A DNA stretch of 64,000 bases. Source: Dictyophora rubrovolvata (taxonomy: Eukaryota > Basidiomycota > Agaricomycetes > Phallales > Phallaceae). Shown one piece after another: positions 35,692 to 47,865 of the stretch; positions within the stretch are counted from its first letter, which is position 1; the number at the start of each line of letters is the position of its first letter. Both the position numbers and the translations under genes were made by a program. The stretch lies in NCBI GenBank assembly GCA_029959195.1, contig CP114123.1, positions 682,001-746,000 on the forward strand, read 5' to 3'. The notes under the pieces are model-generated. The model was not told the origin of the DNA, searched no databases, and saw only the letters and a program-made list of their open reading frames with translations.

Positions 35692-35902
35692 AAAGCATGC
35701 GATATCAGATCAAAAGAACTAGTTGCCCGGAGTGTTAAGTCGAAGTCGCAAAACGTTCGAGGACAACATGTACATGTACCTTGCGAGGCTGAACGGGGAT
35801 TCTTAAAGCATGCGATATCAGGAACTAGTGGCGTCGTGCGTTGAGCTGAGGTCGCAAAACATGTGACGACAATAAGTATATTGCGGGGATGAACGGAGTT
35901 CT
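35692..35902 (+). repeat. Tandem repeat, two units of about 120 bp
   Basis: AAAGCATGCGATATCAG, AACTAGT, GTCGCAAAAC and GAACGG.G.TTCT recur in order at 35692 and 35815. The paralogous region near copy E (about 43970-44105) has only one unit, so the tandem copy arose after the segmental duplication or was lost there. Confidence 0.7.
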
Positions 35903-36500
35903 ATCGTTCATTCATCAATCTTCGATACCAACTAATGCCAACGATGAGTTTATTGAGAACTCGAGCTTCGGGACTTCGGGTGCTGATCATGATGCACAAC
36001 GGCCATGCTGTCATAGGTCGTATGCTCCAGAAGATCTACAGCACTTACGAACTTATCAATATCATTCATTTGACCTTCATAGCTCTGAGGTGCTCGATGT
36101 CGTTGCAGCATTGAACAAATCTCCATTAACCGCCATCCTACAGCATCCCATGTCCTCAACGACAGGTTTTATGACCTGCGTTTGCAGCAACGGGTGTTTA
36201 TTGAAGACCCAGTAAACATTAAGTTGGATGAAGTTTAAGTGTTGAATATTGTCGAATAATGTTGGAGAACGAGAGTGTACTTTGCGAGAAATATATATGG
36301 TGAGAATTTCGTCGGTGCCGAGGGTCGATGCTTAGGCCAGCTGTGGAAGCGCTCGCCGTCGTCGACGGCGGCGGACGATACGAAAAAAAATCGGTGAAAG
36401 AATGCTCCCAAACCTTTCCTTCGCAATGACACATTGTGTCAAAGTTCTTTACCCTTCAAAGGAAAACAAAGTCGGGCTCAGTTACGTTGTTAACAATGCC

Positions 36501-37931
36501 AAAAAGAGCAGATCAATCCGAAGTTTAGAAACCCTTCATCAGGAAAAAAAGACATGGCTAAAAGTGGCTATATGGTCCGATATAGGCCGTGTAGCCGTAT
36601 TGCCATGTCCCCTGTTTTATTGGCCGCTGTAGTGCACCATAGCCAGACTCGGACTACATTGTTATATAGAAAGCAACACGATGCTACCAAAAAATGCCAA
36701 ACATTTCTATATAGACCTACGTAGTACTATGACAGGATTTATGAACTTGTTGCTTACACTTAGGTCTATTGGTTATGGATGCCTCAGGTAATGCACACAT
36801 GGATGGTTTGATTACAATAATGTCTGAATCATTTATTAAAGAAAGTAATTACAACAGAACTATTGTTTTCATGATATGTATATATATCGTTTTTACTATC
36901 ATCATCACTATCACTATCACCTTCACTTCCATCTTATCCCTCTTGGCTTCCATCCTCCATTGCATTGTTAACTTACGTGATAGAGAGCGAGAAAGGAAAG
37001 GTTAGTGTCAATGATAAGGATGGTAAAAGAGGTGGACATACGAATATCTGCCACCTTCATTATCTCCGTTGTTAGTCAATAAGCTATGGAACAATGAGGA
37101 CAGCAACAAGTTTAGAAAAGCTAAAAAGTCTATGTATGTGAAACTGACTGACTTGGGTAATAACTCGGATTCGACATTTCTTGGCGTTAGGAGAGGAGAA
37201 AAGGGGAGGGATGAATGAGGGCAGTTCTAAGGAGTTTGTGCAGTAAAATGACAAAATCTTCTGTTATATAAATTTTGACGGAATGAATCACCTGACTTGT
37301 TCAAACGTTTTTACACGTTCGTCATTCCTGAATAATACCGGCCTTGTGTCTCCGGGACTTATATGTAGGGAACTTGAAAGTTTCGCAGGGCAAAGAGAAG
37401 GGTTGGAGAAGCAAAAGTTCATGCATTGAATAGCACAAATACAGTCAGTCGAGGTAGTAATCAGGAGGCTAAAACGTGACTCAAAAAAAAAAATATTAGA
37501 CCGGTAGCTCCCGGTAGCTCCTGTAGCCACAAAGCATCACATAGTTTTACTTTAGATATGGAGGAATTATGGACAACAATGTAGCGGCGACGTGGACACA
37601 ACATAGCTATGAACTGCTATAGAGTGTACATAGCACCGTCACGTTACATAGCACAAGCGCGCGCATCATAAACGCTGACGGTTATATCGCGTTACTGCAA
37701 GACTTGAATTTTCCTGATGTTATATCGGAGCGGGATCGTGACGTGGATCAACAGGACTGATATATGACTCTGCGTAAGAACTTGACCGTGACTGTAAGCA
37801 CTTTTTTGTAGTACGGAACAATTCTTCGCCTCTACGAGACGACTGTTGTGCAGTTATTGTAAATAATTCTGACGTGATTCTGAATTTCTCGATTCTCAGT
37901 CATAGGTTGCAGAAGGAATATTGACGTAGTC
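36501..37931. other. Insertion-like stretch interrupting duplication copy 1
   Basis: About 1.2 kb (roughly 36520-37735) without counterpart in copy 2. It contains a CATCACTATCACTATCAC simple stretch (36900-36930), repeated GGTAGCTCC near 37503-37520 and several CATAGC motifs near both borders. It could be a small inserted element, but I could not define clean inverted ends. No gene supported. Confidence 0.4.
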
Positions 37932-38091
37932 GGTATGTCACCGCCGAGGGAGGTGGATGCAGAGGTTAATACCATCCATGAGTAATGACAGTATACAGGT
38001 AATGAAAGAACAGTCCAGGTGTATAGAAGGCTTTAGGGTTGTACATATTAATCCGTTATCTGTCGCCTGATCAACCCTTAAAGTTTCTTCA

Positions 38092-39875
38092 TCACTCTTC
38101 ACGAGAAGAAATTGAGTGTTCGTATGGAGCAGTTCGAACGATGTCCATGTCATTAGCTTCCATGGATCCAGGACCATTGTGATCATAGTTGTCGCCCCCT
38201 AAGTAGGCAATGTCTATGTCTTCGGGAGTGGCGAGCTCTGTAATAAAGGATTGATGCACATGTTGAAGAATATTTGAGAAATGGAGTGTTGGCAAGGATG
38301 CGTTGCTAGCCTCGATTTTAGCAGAGTTTAGTCGGCGAAGATCTAACGTAAAATTCGCCACCAGAATGGCCGACAAACTAAAAAACGGAAATTATAATTA
38401 TAAGTGATGAGAATCAAAGTGAAATATTTATAATGTGGGCCTTACGCATTTTGGAAATCAATGAAGCCTACCAGCACAGCAAAGAAGGAGAGTGAGGACT
38501 AATTAAGTCAAGTTAATGTCAGCAATTGACACAAGAAAAATGTGATTACATCCGGAAGTTCAATCTTGAAAGAGACATAGCAGTTTGAAAGAACAAATTC
38601 TCATTATTACTTCCAACTTACCATCGACATCACTAGACCTGCGATAGTAATAATAATAACAAAGCTTGAAAACATTTGAATCAACTCTAAAATCTGATAT
38701 GGAAATTGAGTGCTTACCAACATCTTGAAACACCTGATATCCACATGTTTAAACCCCATCCAGACCCAAGCAATTGACCCGAACTTACTTTGCTGAAGTA
38801 GAACAGACACAAGACTAAAGCCACTTGAGATCCCTGGCCCAATTTTCTGTTTCAATCTCCATGTGCCCCAAACCTTCCATATGCAAATACTGAACAGCAG
38901 AACGTCGATGAAAATGACAGTGAAATTGTAACCGAGTCTGATAAATATGTCTTTGACTGACAGGATACTTGTAAATGAGTCTAAGATCAGAATTAGACAC
39001 GAAGCATACCAGGGGAACTGGAAGGTACCAGTGTTTTAGCATTGGTATTTGTTGATGCACGAGCGATGAATCACCGACCTTGTTAAACATCCAGGAAATG
39101 CGATTATACCTGAATTAAGAGTGAAAACAAAGTCTAGCTAATATAATTCAAAAGTTGGCTTACTATACAAATTTAAAATAAAGCAAGAAAGCAAGCTAAA
39201 CGCTAGAGCTGCGGTGATGATTTTATTCCCTTGGCATATTGAATATGCTCTAACAATGAGTAGACCTAGGATAACTATTAGATACACTCTTCAACTTTCA
39301 TCGCTCAAGAGCATACCTTGAGTGCCGATAGAGGACAAAGTTGATAGGACATTGGACATATCGGCAAGCACGTTACAAGTGCTTTATTTATTTATTCTTT
39401 AGTTTTCTGTCAATTTTTATAATTAGGAAATCTCACGTTCCAGTCTTTGGTTTATAATAATTATGAGGGCTTGTAATCACGAACTTGAAGATGTATGCTT
39501 AACTCACTCCTGCAGTGGTGGTTATTGCAAAGCTAAGACCTTGCTGAATTAAGCTCCCATATCTTGTGAAAAAGTAGAACAACGTAGGCAGGCTGAATTT
39601 ATTGCACCATATATACTCAATTTCTTGAGACAACTTTAAAGAAGCTGTGTAGAAAAGGAGTGCTGGGTTTTTTGTTCTATCAATCTTCTAACCCCAATCA
39701 ATTCAAATTGCTCACCCAAAGCGCTGACGGAGAGGTAGGCGAAGACATGTCTAGCATCTCATCAGTGATCACACGCCTGACTTGGTATACAAAGAATAAA
39801 GACATACGCGACATAATCTTCGTGAATAATAGTGTTCATGTCTGCAACGGTTATGTTATTGCTTGTGGTATTCAT
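38092..39875 (-). pseudogene. DUF6533-type membrane protein, copy D (probably frameshifted)
   Basis: The start at 39875 gives MNTTSNNITVADMNTII. The signature EIEYIWCNKFSLPTLFYFF with TRYGSLIQQG lies at about 39545-39640. Membrane exons follow, and the last exon contains ANFTLDLRRLNSAKIEAS and an acidic end SSREE at about 38092. In exon 2, near 39650-39670, the run after IEQK is one base shorter than in copy C. That puts the EQFELIGVRRLIEQK frame out of step with the signature. A poly-A/poly-C run there could also hide a sequencing error. Otherwise all exons are present, so the break looks recent. Confidence 0.6.
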
Positions 39876-41869
39876 ACCAAAGAAACGGCGGCGGAGATTT
39901 GTGGATTTGATACTGGTTCGGAGACGGGATTCAGCTTGAAGTGCAAATGCCCAAGCTCGCTCTTAAATACAACTGGAGTTATTTCCAATTTCATGAGTAC
40001 AATGCGTCCCTTCGGTGTTAGTTGGTATCGGAAAAGAAGGGAAGTTTGGCAGGTATCTATGAAGTCCAGACACTTATGACAAGACGCTATGCATACCGAA
40101 ATTCCGTTCACTTACCATTCGCGCTTCCAAGGCACTCGGAAGTACTAGAGTGGCCTTCACTTGAAGTTGGTTCGGAAATGATATTGATCTAAGGGTAACC
40201 AAGCTTCATTGATCTAGGACTAATAAATGTTCTTTTGACCTAGTACATATGTCAAAATAAAAATCAGGTTTATCATCATTTATGTAAATGATACAAGAAT
40301 TTTTTTTACCCCTACACGGTTATAATGCCTGCGCCTCGGAAGCACGAGCATGGGCCCTAATATAAGTTGACGATAACGGTGAAGGGTATCGAAAAATAAA
40401 GATCTGAATATGTTTACCACCTCTAGCACTTTCAATCTCTAGCCTTCTACGATCTGTTGACCCTGGTGCAATGATGATTGATCCACTGGTCGTGGCGAAT
40501 TCTTCTAGACGACGCTGATTGTCAGGTCAGCGTGATTTGACACGAGTGACAAGTGTGGCGTGGAATTTAGATGGTCCCGTCACAGCTCATTAGGGGAAGA
40601 CTGATGTAGGAGCTTCCTCTGATTGTCCCTGATCACCATTCACAACGTGCTAACAGAAGCCCACGCACACCTGGCAGCGCAAACCAATCTCTACGGAAAA
40701 AAATATAAAATGAATAGTAAATCAGGCTGTACTCACACTTCCGAACTATCTGATTAATGGGAATATCAAGTTCTTTTGGCACCGGTGCGTTGTTCTTATA
40801 GTACGATCCATAAACCCTTTGGGCACCAACATATCTCCGTGAGCTTCTTCGATGCCAAACAAATCATGATTCAAAATTCCCGACGGGTCTGAAATATGAT
40901 TGTCTAATTTTCGGTAGCTTGTGAGAGTCCAAAACAAAAGAAACAATCACCGGCGTCTTCCTATACCCATGTCCACGTCCGCAGTCCGCAGGAACTGAGC
41001 GGAATTTATTAGTTATGCTTCAGCTTAGCCGGGAACACTATTCAGCTCAGTGGGAACAACAGGGTTGCTGAAAGTGCTTACCTGCCAACCGTCACGCGTC
41101 ATCGTCCACCTCCGTAGTGACACTGGACAGAGACATGAGGGCTCGATAAAAAGTTTCGTCAAACGTATAAACAAAACGTTTGCATTTATCGGAATACTAT
41201 CTATCAGAATGAGGCGACTCAGAGAAATCATGTCGATGCCAGTGATTAAAGTGACAAAAGTAAAAAATCGTCAAGGCGATTGAGGCACGGAATACACTGG
41301 GCAATCAGGAGAGGAGAAGCTGGGTCCATGTGCCGCCCGAGTGTTAAGGGCGCCAAACCAATATGTTGTTCAGCAATTGAAGATGAGCAGCGACTTTTGT
41401 ACGTGTGTTATTGAAAAAAATCAGAGTGCTCTTGAACGGTCCCGCACGTCCCCGACCAGCGTTGCGCGATCGTGAATATTGGAACAACAAAAATGAACTG
41501 AGAACAGGAGCTCATTGGAGGTTGATCAATCTTCATACTGTATTTGTATATCAGGAACACGGACATAAAACCTGTAAACACGCCGTAGTAACACACGACA
41601 GATTAGGGACCGCCGAGCGTTTTTTTCGAAACCATTTCGAAGAACGGTCCTGAACGTGTTCGTGTGAGAAAAGAAGCAAAAACTTTCCATGAAAGTTGTG
41701 GTAAGGATACATACTCGTTCTCTCCATAACCCGCGGTGGCAAGAGCCAGCTGCAGCCTGCAGTTTTCGGAGCGTGCACACAAATCGCCGCGTCTTTTCCA
41801 CGCGCTTCAGGTTTGTCTTACGTCATTACAAGTGCCGTTGCTTTTACCCTTCAAGTTGCTTCCTCCCGT
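39876..41869. other. Spacer, no gene recognised
   Basis: Nearly 2 kb. Several 60-90 codon frames occur on both strands (for example 40746-40946 minus with MLVPKGFMDRTI, and 41025-41231 minus), but no family, no consistent introns and no paired exons. A degraded small gene at 40740-40950 is possible. Confidence 0.35.
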
Positions 41870-44660
41870 TCCTCCCCTCCGTTTTCGCTGCCTGTCCCCA
41901 AGAGCTGATCTACTAATATGATTCATCCACTTCATTTGGAAATTGATTACAGACCCCTATCAGTACTCAATTTCTTACGTATCATTGGCTGGGGTATTGA
42001 AAAATGAACGATTAACGGTCAGAAACCAATACATTTTTTTAAAGTTTTTCAACTTTCCAAGGTCTGATCTTGACATCTCATGTGTCATCTGGAAGCACCC
42101 AAATCCTGAGCAAACTCTATTTCACCTGGGAATCCAGAGCCATCACCGCCCTCTCCATCTCCACCTCCGTCGCGTTCTTCACGAGTAGCTAGTTCGACAA
42201 GAAAAGATTGATGTACACGTTGAAGCACGTTCGAAAATTGGAGGGCTGGCAAGGTCATGTTGCTGGTCTCAATTCTCGCCGAATTTTGGCGACGAAGATC
42301 CAGTGTGAAATCAGCGACCAAAAGGGCTGATAAGCTTTGGATATAAGTCAAGAAAAAGTTAATATTATATCTGAATCGAGACATCTCACGAGTTCTGGAA
42401 ATAAGCCAAACTCTCCTCTATGAAAGGGCTGCTGGACTAATTATTAATGAGTTTAGCGGCAAATGAGCTTATATTGGTGGAGAAAGAAAAACAATTACTG
42501 TCTCGGTCTAGAAATCAAAAAATCTCAGCTAAAAATTGGGTTAGTCTTGTAACTTCAAACTTACTATTGTTACGATCGAAGCAGCGACCGTAATAAGAAT
42601 GACGAAGCTTGCGAAATCATTATGACTTCGAGTTGAAAGCGACATAGATATCAGGTGCTTACCAAAGTCTTGAAATTACTAATAAGCCCGTTAGTTAGCC
42701 TGCAAATTAGAAGCTTCGTCAAAAGGTTCAGAGGCTTACTTTGATTAAATAGAACGGAAACAAGGCTACGACTGTCTTGAATCCCAGTTTCACGTTTTAA
42801 TTTCCAGGCGCCCCAAACTTTCCACAGGCAAATACCAAATATGAGAACATCTATGCAGATGCCGATGATACAACTGACAAATGCAATTAGGATATTTTCA
42901 GCTAACGTATGCATTTGTGAGAAAGCCTAATCATTCCAAGGCAAAATGGGCTATACCGTCGTAGTTGCTATCAATATCCAATGTTAAAATGTCACTGCAT
43001 ATAAGTGAAATATAGATTACCGACTTTACAATACATCCAGAATATACTATATCGACTAGATAAAGAGTAAGACAATTAGAAACTTAAGAACTTATTACTA
43101 ACTATATAAGAGTAAACAGAATTCCGAAAGAAAACTAAGAGCTAAAGCCATAGATGGGATTTTGGCTCCTTGGCATATTGAATATGCCCGAGCGATTAAT
43201 AAACCTTATATGTTCGCTGAATCAAGGTAACTATCCGAATAATGGGGCACGGACCTTGAACCCCGACGTATGACAAGGCTGACATGGCGTTTGTCGCATT
43301 GGCAAGCATATTGCAAGCTCTTTGGGTCTTTTAGATTCCTGCCAATCCTAACGACTACGGAGTCTTACCTTCCTATCTCAGGCTATAAGTATTTGAAAAT
43401 GGCATTGAGAGCTCATTGATATCAAGAATCCACATATTACTTACTGTGGCGAAAATTAACCAGAAACCAAGTCCCTGCTGAATTAAGGTCCCGTATTTTC
43501 CAAAAATATACAAGAATGAAGGTAGACTGAATGGCCTGCACCATATGTGTTCGAATTCTTGCGAGAGCTTCAACAGAATAGCATAGAAAAGAAGTGCTAA
43601 GAGTTTTTATTCTATTATGAAGCCTTTTATCACGAAATTTAGATTACCCACTTATGGAACCAATAATGGCTAAGTTACAAACGTATCTAATGGCTCATAG
43701 TTCAGACATTTGAACAAGGCTAATAAAAATAACAAACACATACGATTCATAAGCTTCCTGAATGATGGCATCTATGGTTGCAGCAGTAATATTATTGCCT
43801 GTACTGTTCATCGAGTAGAGATCAGGGGACTGGAACTTTCGGTTTTGGCTGTGAGTCTGTGGTGTAAACAGGCGTAGGTCAAACGCTTACTAGTAGATCC
43901 TTATATCCTCACTGAATTATCATCAAATTATTTTTCCCATTCATCAAGATAGGGCGTTAGGAACGCGACTACACGCGATACCAAATCAAAAGAAACCAGT
44001 GGCCTCGCGGCGCACTGGTTGAGTTGAAGTCGCAAAACGTGTAATGACCACATCGTCGTGGCGTGCACTGCCAGTGCCGGGTTGAACGCTGAACGGAGTT
44101 TTATCAATGGTCTGATACAGTAGTCAAGACTTTACTCTTACATGCCTAGCCGTAAATCCATGCCTTTTTTGCGGTGTATATATACACCTTCTAGTACATA
44201 TCGATACCACATGATTTGCCGAGGCCCGAGTGGCGCGAACGACGGATCAATTGTCAATTTCTGAGCTCGACTTTCAATACCAACTGTTGAGAATTCGAGC
44301 TTTGACCGGGACTTCGGGTGGTGATCATGATCCACAAGGCGCCATCATATTGTCATAGGTCGTACAGTGCTCCAGGAGATCCTTGCAGCGTTGAGCAGAT
44401 TTCCAAACTGAAATTATTTCATGTCCTCAGCGACCCAGCTGTCTAAGTTTTTGCAACAACGGGAATCCACTGAAAACCTGTAAAACTGGTTAAGAGATTT
44501 AGTAAGGGAGAATCCGTCGGTGCCGAGGTAAGCGCTCGTCTTCAACTTTAACTACTGGCCCGTCGACGACGCTATCAAAATTCATTGAACGAATAGTCAA
44601 GTCCAGCTACGCTGTTAATGATGCCAGAAAAAAGTTGCCCAATCAGTTAGAACTTAGAAC
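41870..44660 (+). repeat. Segmental duplication, copy 2 (pairs with 34690-36500)
   Basis: Contains the fuller DUF6533 copy E and the same flanks as copy 1 in the same order. Divergence is moderate, with many small indels, so the duplication is not recent. Confidence 0.7.
42085..43811 (-). pseudogene. DUF6533-type membrane protein, copy E (probably inactivated)
   Basis: The start at 43811 gives MNSTGNNITAATIDAII. The signature EFEHIWCRPFSLPSFLYIF with GKYGTLIQQGLGFWLIF lies at 43460-43570. A membrane segment follows with IDVLIFGICLWKVWGAWKLK (about 42770-42860), and the last exon has ADFTLDLRRQNSARIETS with a Gly/Asp-rich tail ending GASR at 42085. At the start of exon 2 the frame kept in copy C meets stops (GAGCAA to GGGTAA; CAA to TAA near 43610) and an extra A. 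The part before the signature is therefore broken, unless a downstream start or a different splice acceptor is used. The downstream exons look intact. Confidence 0.6.
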
Positions 44661-45203
44661 ACTGTTCAAGGAACGTGGATCAACAGAACCGATGCGACAA
44701 AAAACGACGGGATCAGTCTACTTGACCGTGACTGTAAGCACTTCCTTGACCTTATCTTCGAATCAACCCTGTTACTAATTCATTATCTAAGTGTCCGAGG
44801 CATACGAACTCGATCAATCTATATTACTATCAGAAAAAACCAGGAAGACACGGATAATGGACGGCCAAAATAGGCACGACTTTACTTCATGTCCCTTGGA
44901 CTCGCGAGTGGGAGGAAACACTTGGACTTACGTCAGAAACAAGACCCGCATTCGAGTGATTGGTGTAGGCGGTATATTTGGGTCGATTGTGGGTTCAGAA
45001 ATGATATGGTATGTCATATCACGTTTCCCCCCCTCCACATATAATAAAAAGTTATAGACCAAGAAACTTGGAGTATACTTTTGTAAAGTTACAAGCCGCC
45101 TAAGAAGCTCAGGCGACGGCGCAAAGTTACGCACATCCTCCGGCGCAACCAGTGGTTGTTGTTCAGACTTGTTCCCCCATACCAGTCATGAAATTTCCGT
45201 CTC
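44661..45203. other. Spacer, uncertain
   Basis: A plus-strand frame at 44791-45057 (88 codons) begins MSEAYELDQSILLSEK and includes RVIGVGGIFGSIVGSEMIWY. It could be a leading exon of the uncertain gene that follows, but no splice model is convincing. Confidence 0.3.
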
Positions 45204-45602
45204 TTGTACCTTGCAATACATATATCGCCATCTCTTTGTGGATCGCATCAACGCCGTTGCACCTCGAAAAGTATTCCGCATGCCGCCCGACAAATAGAGA
45301 TGATAAAGATGGAGGTACTTCAGGATGTGATGGCGACGATGACAAGGATGAAGAACTTCGTTTACGCAAATAGACAAGCACTCGGCATTGTCGACAGTAT
45401 CATTGACACCGGTGCACAATCCAAGCTGCTCATCGACTACCTCGTTATGCAACAAGAGAACGAAGATGTCAGCAAGGGCAAACTTGGCAAGTGTTCTGAC
45501 GATAAAACCCGTGATGATGAGGAAGGGGTCAGGATGGTGTTTCGGGAGATGATTCGGGAAGAAAACGAAAAAGTCGCACCTTACCGGCAGTATACATTTT
45601 AA
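45204..45602 (+). CDS. Possible gene or gene fragment, unknown
   Basis: A 132-codon open frame whose second half is protein-like: MATMTRMKNFVYANRQALG, QSKLLIDYLVMQQENEDVSK, and an acidic/basic helical end EEGVRMVFREMIREENEKV before TAA at 45600-45602. No family recognised and no partner exon proven. It may be the remnant of a longer gene, since further coding-like pieces on the same strand follow at about 45700-45830 (DFYRNWKKTDAGLHLMFALC) and 46817-46977. Confidence 0.3.
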   Translation: MYLAIHISPSLCGSHQRRCTSKSIPHAARQIEMIKMEVLQDVMATMTRMKNFVYANRQALGIVDSIIDTGAQSKLLIDYLVMQQENEDVSKGKLGKCSDDKTRDDEEGVRMVFREMIREENEKVAPYRQYTF

Positions 45603-47029
45603 TTTTGAGGAACAACAAGAGATAAAGACGCACTATCAAGCGGACTCATGATTGGACCCTTGCCTTTGGAGAACCTGCAGGAAGAGTCAACAATGATGGC
45701 AATGATGATGGGATGAAGGACTTCTATCGCAATTGGAAGAAAACAGATGCTGGATTACATTTGATGTTTGCTCTTTGCAGTATCTTCAGGCGATGGCCAG
45801 TGGTAACCAGAGCTTTGGACGAACCACGGCGATGGCGATGACGGTGGCGATATCACGGATTCTGGAAACACAACGTGGTTTTAATTGTGTTGAGCCTGGA
45901 AGGACTTGATCCTAGATTCCAGAACCTCGCCCGTTGGTTCAGGGTTATCATGCAAAGACCTATCAACATTTGGGCATCGTAACATTCCGGATAAGTCAAC
46001 TGCACATTTCAATCCTTCTTGTCCTCTGCAGGGAGATCTTGCCTGAAGAAGTGCGTTATGCTTGCGGGACACGTCATAGATGGCTTGCTCGGGCGGCGGA
46101 GATGGATGAACGTACATCGGAACACATGCACCGCCTTTCATCTCTTCATGGATTATCAGCCTTTCCTCCAGCATAGCTTCAGTACTTTTACATGCCATGC
46201 CAGCATTAACTTTGAGGATCAGAGCTACTCGGAGTCGAGGACATCAGCGGTCGCTAACACTGGATCTGACTGATGTAAATATTTATCGTTCAGGACATCC
46301 GGGAACGTAGCTTTTGCGGGCCATTTTGAGATGGGTTTCGAAACTTGCCAAGCTTGAAGGAGCGTGGGGATATACGGATTCGCACTGTTTGTGATGTTGG
46401 CGGTGTTCAGGTCAAGGAAAGTGCTGTCCAAACCGGAAGGTTCAGCCAGGGCAAGCTTGGAGGACAACATTAACCTTGATGAATGTAAGCCGCGTCTCGT
46501 ACTCTTAGCGTCTTGTTCTCATACTTTCATACCAGACCTTCGCATTATCACGGAAGTTCTACTAAGTACGTTCGCTTTTGTTAGAGAAGGAATGCGTCTC
46601 CCTGGGCAATCACGTCGCGATTGAAAATTGAATGCTACGAAACGACAATGCAGCGCACAAATTCTTGAATATATTACACTTGCAATTGGTGGCCCTCTTC
46701 CCTCCCTGCGCAGCTAAACCCTCATTGACGCGACGTCAGTGGGGTAAAATGCGCTTGCAATCTCGGGCAATCGTCCCGGGATCTGAAGGATGTTGATCTG
46801 TGTTTGAATGTATTGCAGCAGGGGCGTTCAATGTGCAAGAACTGTGGGCGGAGAATGGAAAAGTTTACGAGACTATGGAGGAAAACAAGGAATATGTGGG
46901 GAAGATGGTAACCGGGGAGGACTATGAAAAGATCATCAAAGCTACATTGGGCTGGAGCAGCGGAAGGAGCGAAATGTGAAGACAGAAAGAAAAGGAAGCA
47001 GAAACGACACGCGCCAGACGTAATAGTCA
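45603..47029. other. Region of scattered coding-like fragments
   Basis: Plus strand: about 45700-45830 and 46817-46977, the latter reading FNVQELWAENGKVYETMEEN then EYVGKMVTGEDYEKIIKATLG to TGA at 46975-46977. Minus strand: 46225-46470 reads LDLNTANITNSANPYIPTLL and KPISKWPAKATFPDVL, also protein-like. The fragments do not join into one model, so this is probably the debris of two or more genes. Confidence 0.3.
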
Positions 47030-47865
47030 TCAAGCATCTGGGAGTGTTTCATTAGGAGCATTGACTTCATAATACTTCCTCAGCCATTGCTCGGCCTCGT
47101 CATATTCCTCTTGGACTTTTATTATGGTGTTCCTGACTTTCTCTAATGCTTCCTTCTTTGTCAGATTCTTGTTGGCTCCTTCATCGCGTAAATTCCCGTA
47201 GTGTTGAATCTGCTCACACGACTCGCGGACCTTTATGGTACCCAAGGCCGCGGAAGAGCCTTTCAAGAAGTGTCCGAGCGAAGACAGTTGGGCTAGGTCC
47301 TCAGCGTCCCTTAAGACATAAATTATTTTGATAATGGTGTTTATTAGTAAATATGCGAGAAGTGACGGCGAAATCATACAATGCCGTTCTCATGTCTACA
47401 AAAGTATTCTTCGCTTGGTCGAAGTAGGCCCAAGTCATTCCAATCGAGAACTCGTGATTGTCCGGCTCGTCTAGCTCAAGTATTTGAGCGAGAATTTCCA
47501 TATCAATTATATCCTCTCGATCAAGTATGGATTTTGTCGAAACGGTCTCAACCGGTGCTGGTGTTAGCTATATGAGAACAACAAGATTATCCGACTTTCG
47601 GGGGCTATTGTTTTCACATAAGGCTTTAACTTACCTCTCGTGCGATTTTGGTATCGGGCTCAGGGGCTGATGCAGATGCTTCGCGTTCAGGTGGTGATTT
47701 AGGTTCAGGTGTGGAAAATTCAGATTGGGGTTTGGACCCGCTGGGGGCGGGTTTGGAAGACTCCGGCAGCTCAGGGGATTCAAGCTTCGACAATTTCGCA
47801 GTTGACGAGTCGGGTGAAGAAGCGGGAGAAATATTTGACTTATTGGGCCTTGTGGAAGTCGTCAT
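47030..47865 (-). CDS. YPD1: Histidine-containing phosphotransfer protein (YPD1 type)
   Basis: Three exons. Exon 1 starts at 47865 (MTTSTRPNKSNISPASS) and encodes a Ser/Pro/Glu-rich extension. Exon 2 (about 47388-47575) has IDMEILAQILELDEPDNHEF and VDMRTAL. Exon 3 (47030-47310) has LSSLGHFLKGSSAALGTIKV and ends NETLPDA. HFLKGSSAALG is the HPt active site, and its His carries the phosphate passed between a hybrid sensor kinase and response regulators in the osmotic and oxidative stress phosphorelay. The helical C-terminus matches the four-helix HPt fold. Fungi usually have a single YPD1, so this is likely a core gene. An in-frame ATG further upstream (about 47961) exists, but 47865 is the simpler start. 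Confidence 0.88.

Larger units (their letters stand above)
34690..36500 (+). repeat. Segmental duplication, copy 1 (pairs with 41870-44660)
   Basis: Blocks in the same order and orientation as in 41870-44660: the 3' flank of the DUF6533 gene, its 5' exons, the promoter region with CTAGGAACGCGACT-like sequence, and an upstream block sharing GAGAATTCGAGCTT/GAACTCGAGCTTCGGGACTTCGG. A further matching piece (GTGGATCAACAG, TTGACCGTGACTGTAAGCACTT) is at about 37740-37802 versus 44679-44740, so copy 1 has been split by about 1.2 kb of other DNA. Confidence 0.7.

Noticed and set aside
36769-37005. Hydrophobic plus-strand frame (ITITITF repeats)
   Set aside because: Product of an ATCACT simple repeat; no other evidence for a gene.
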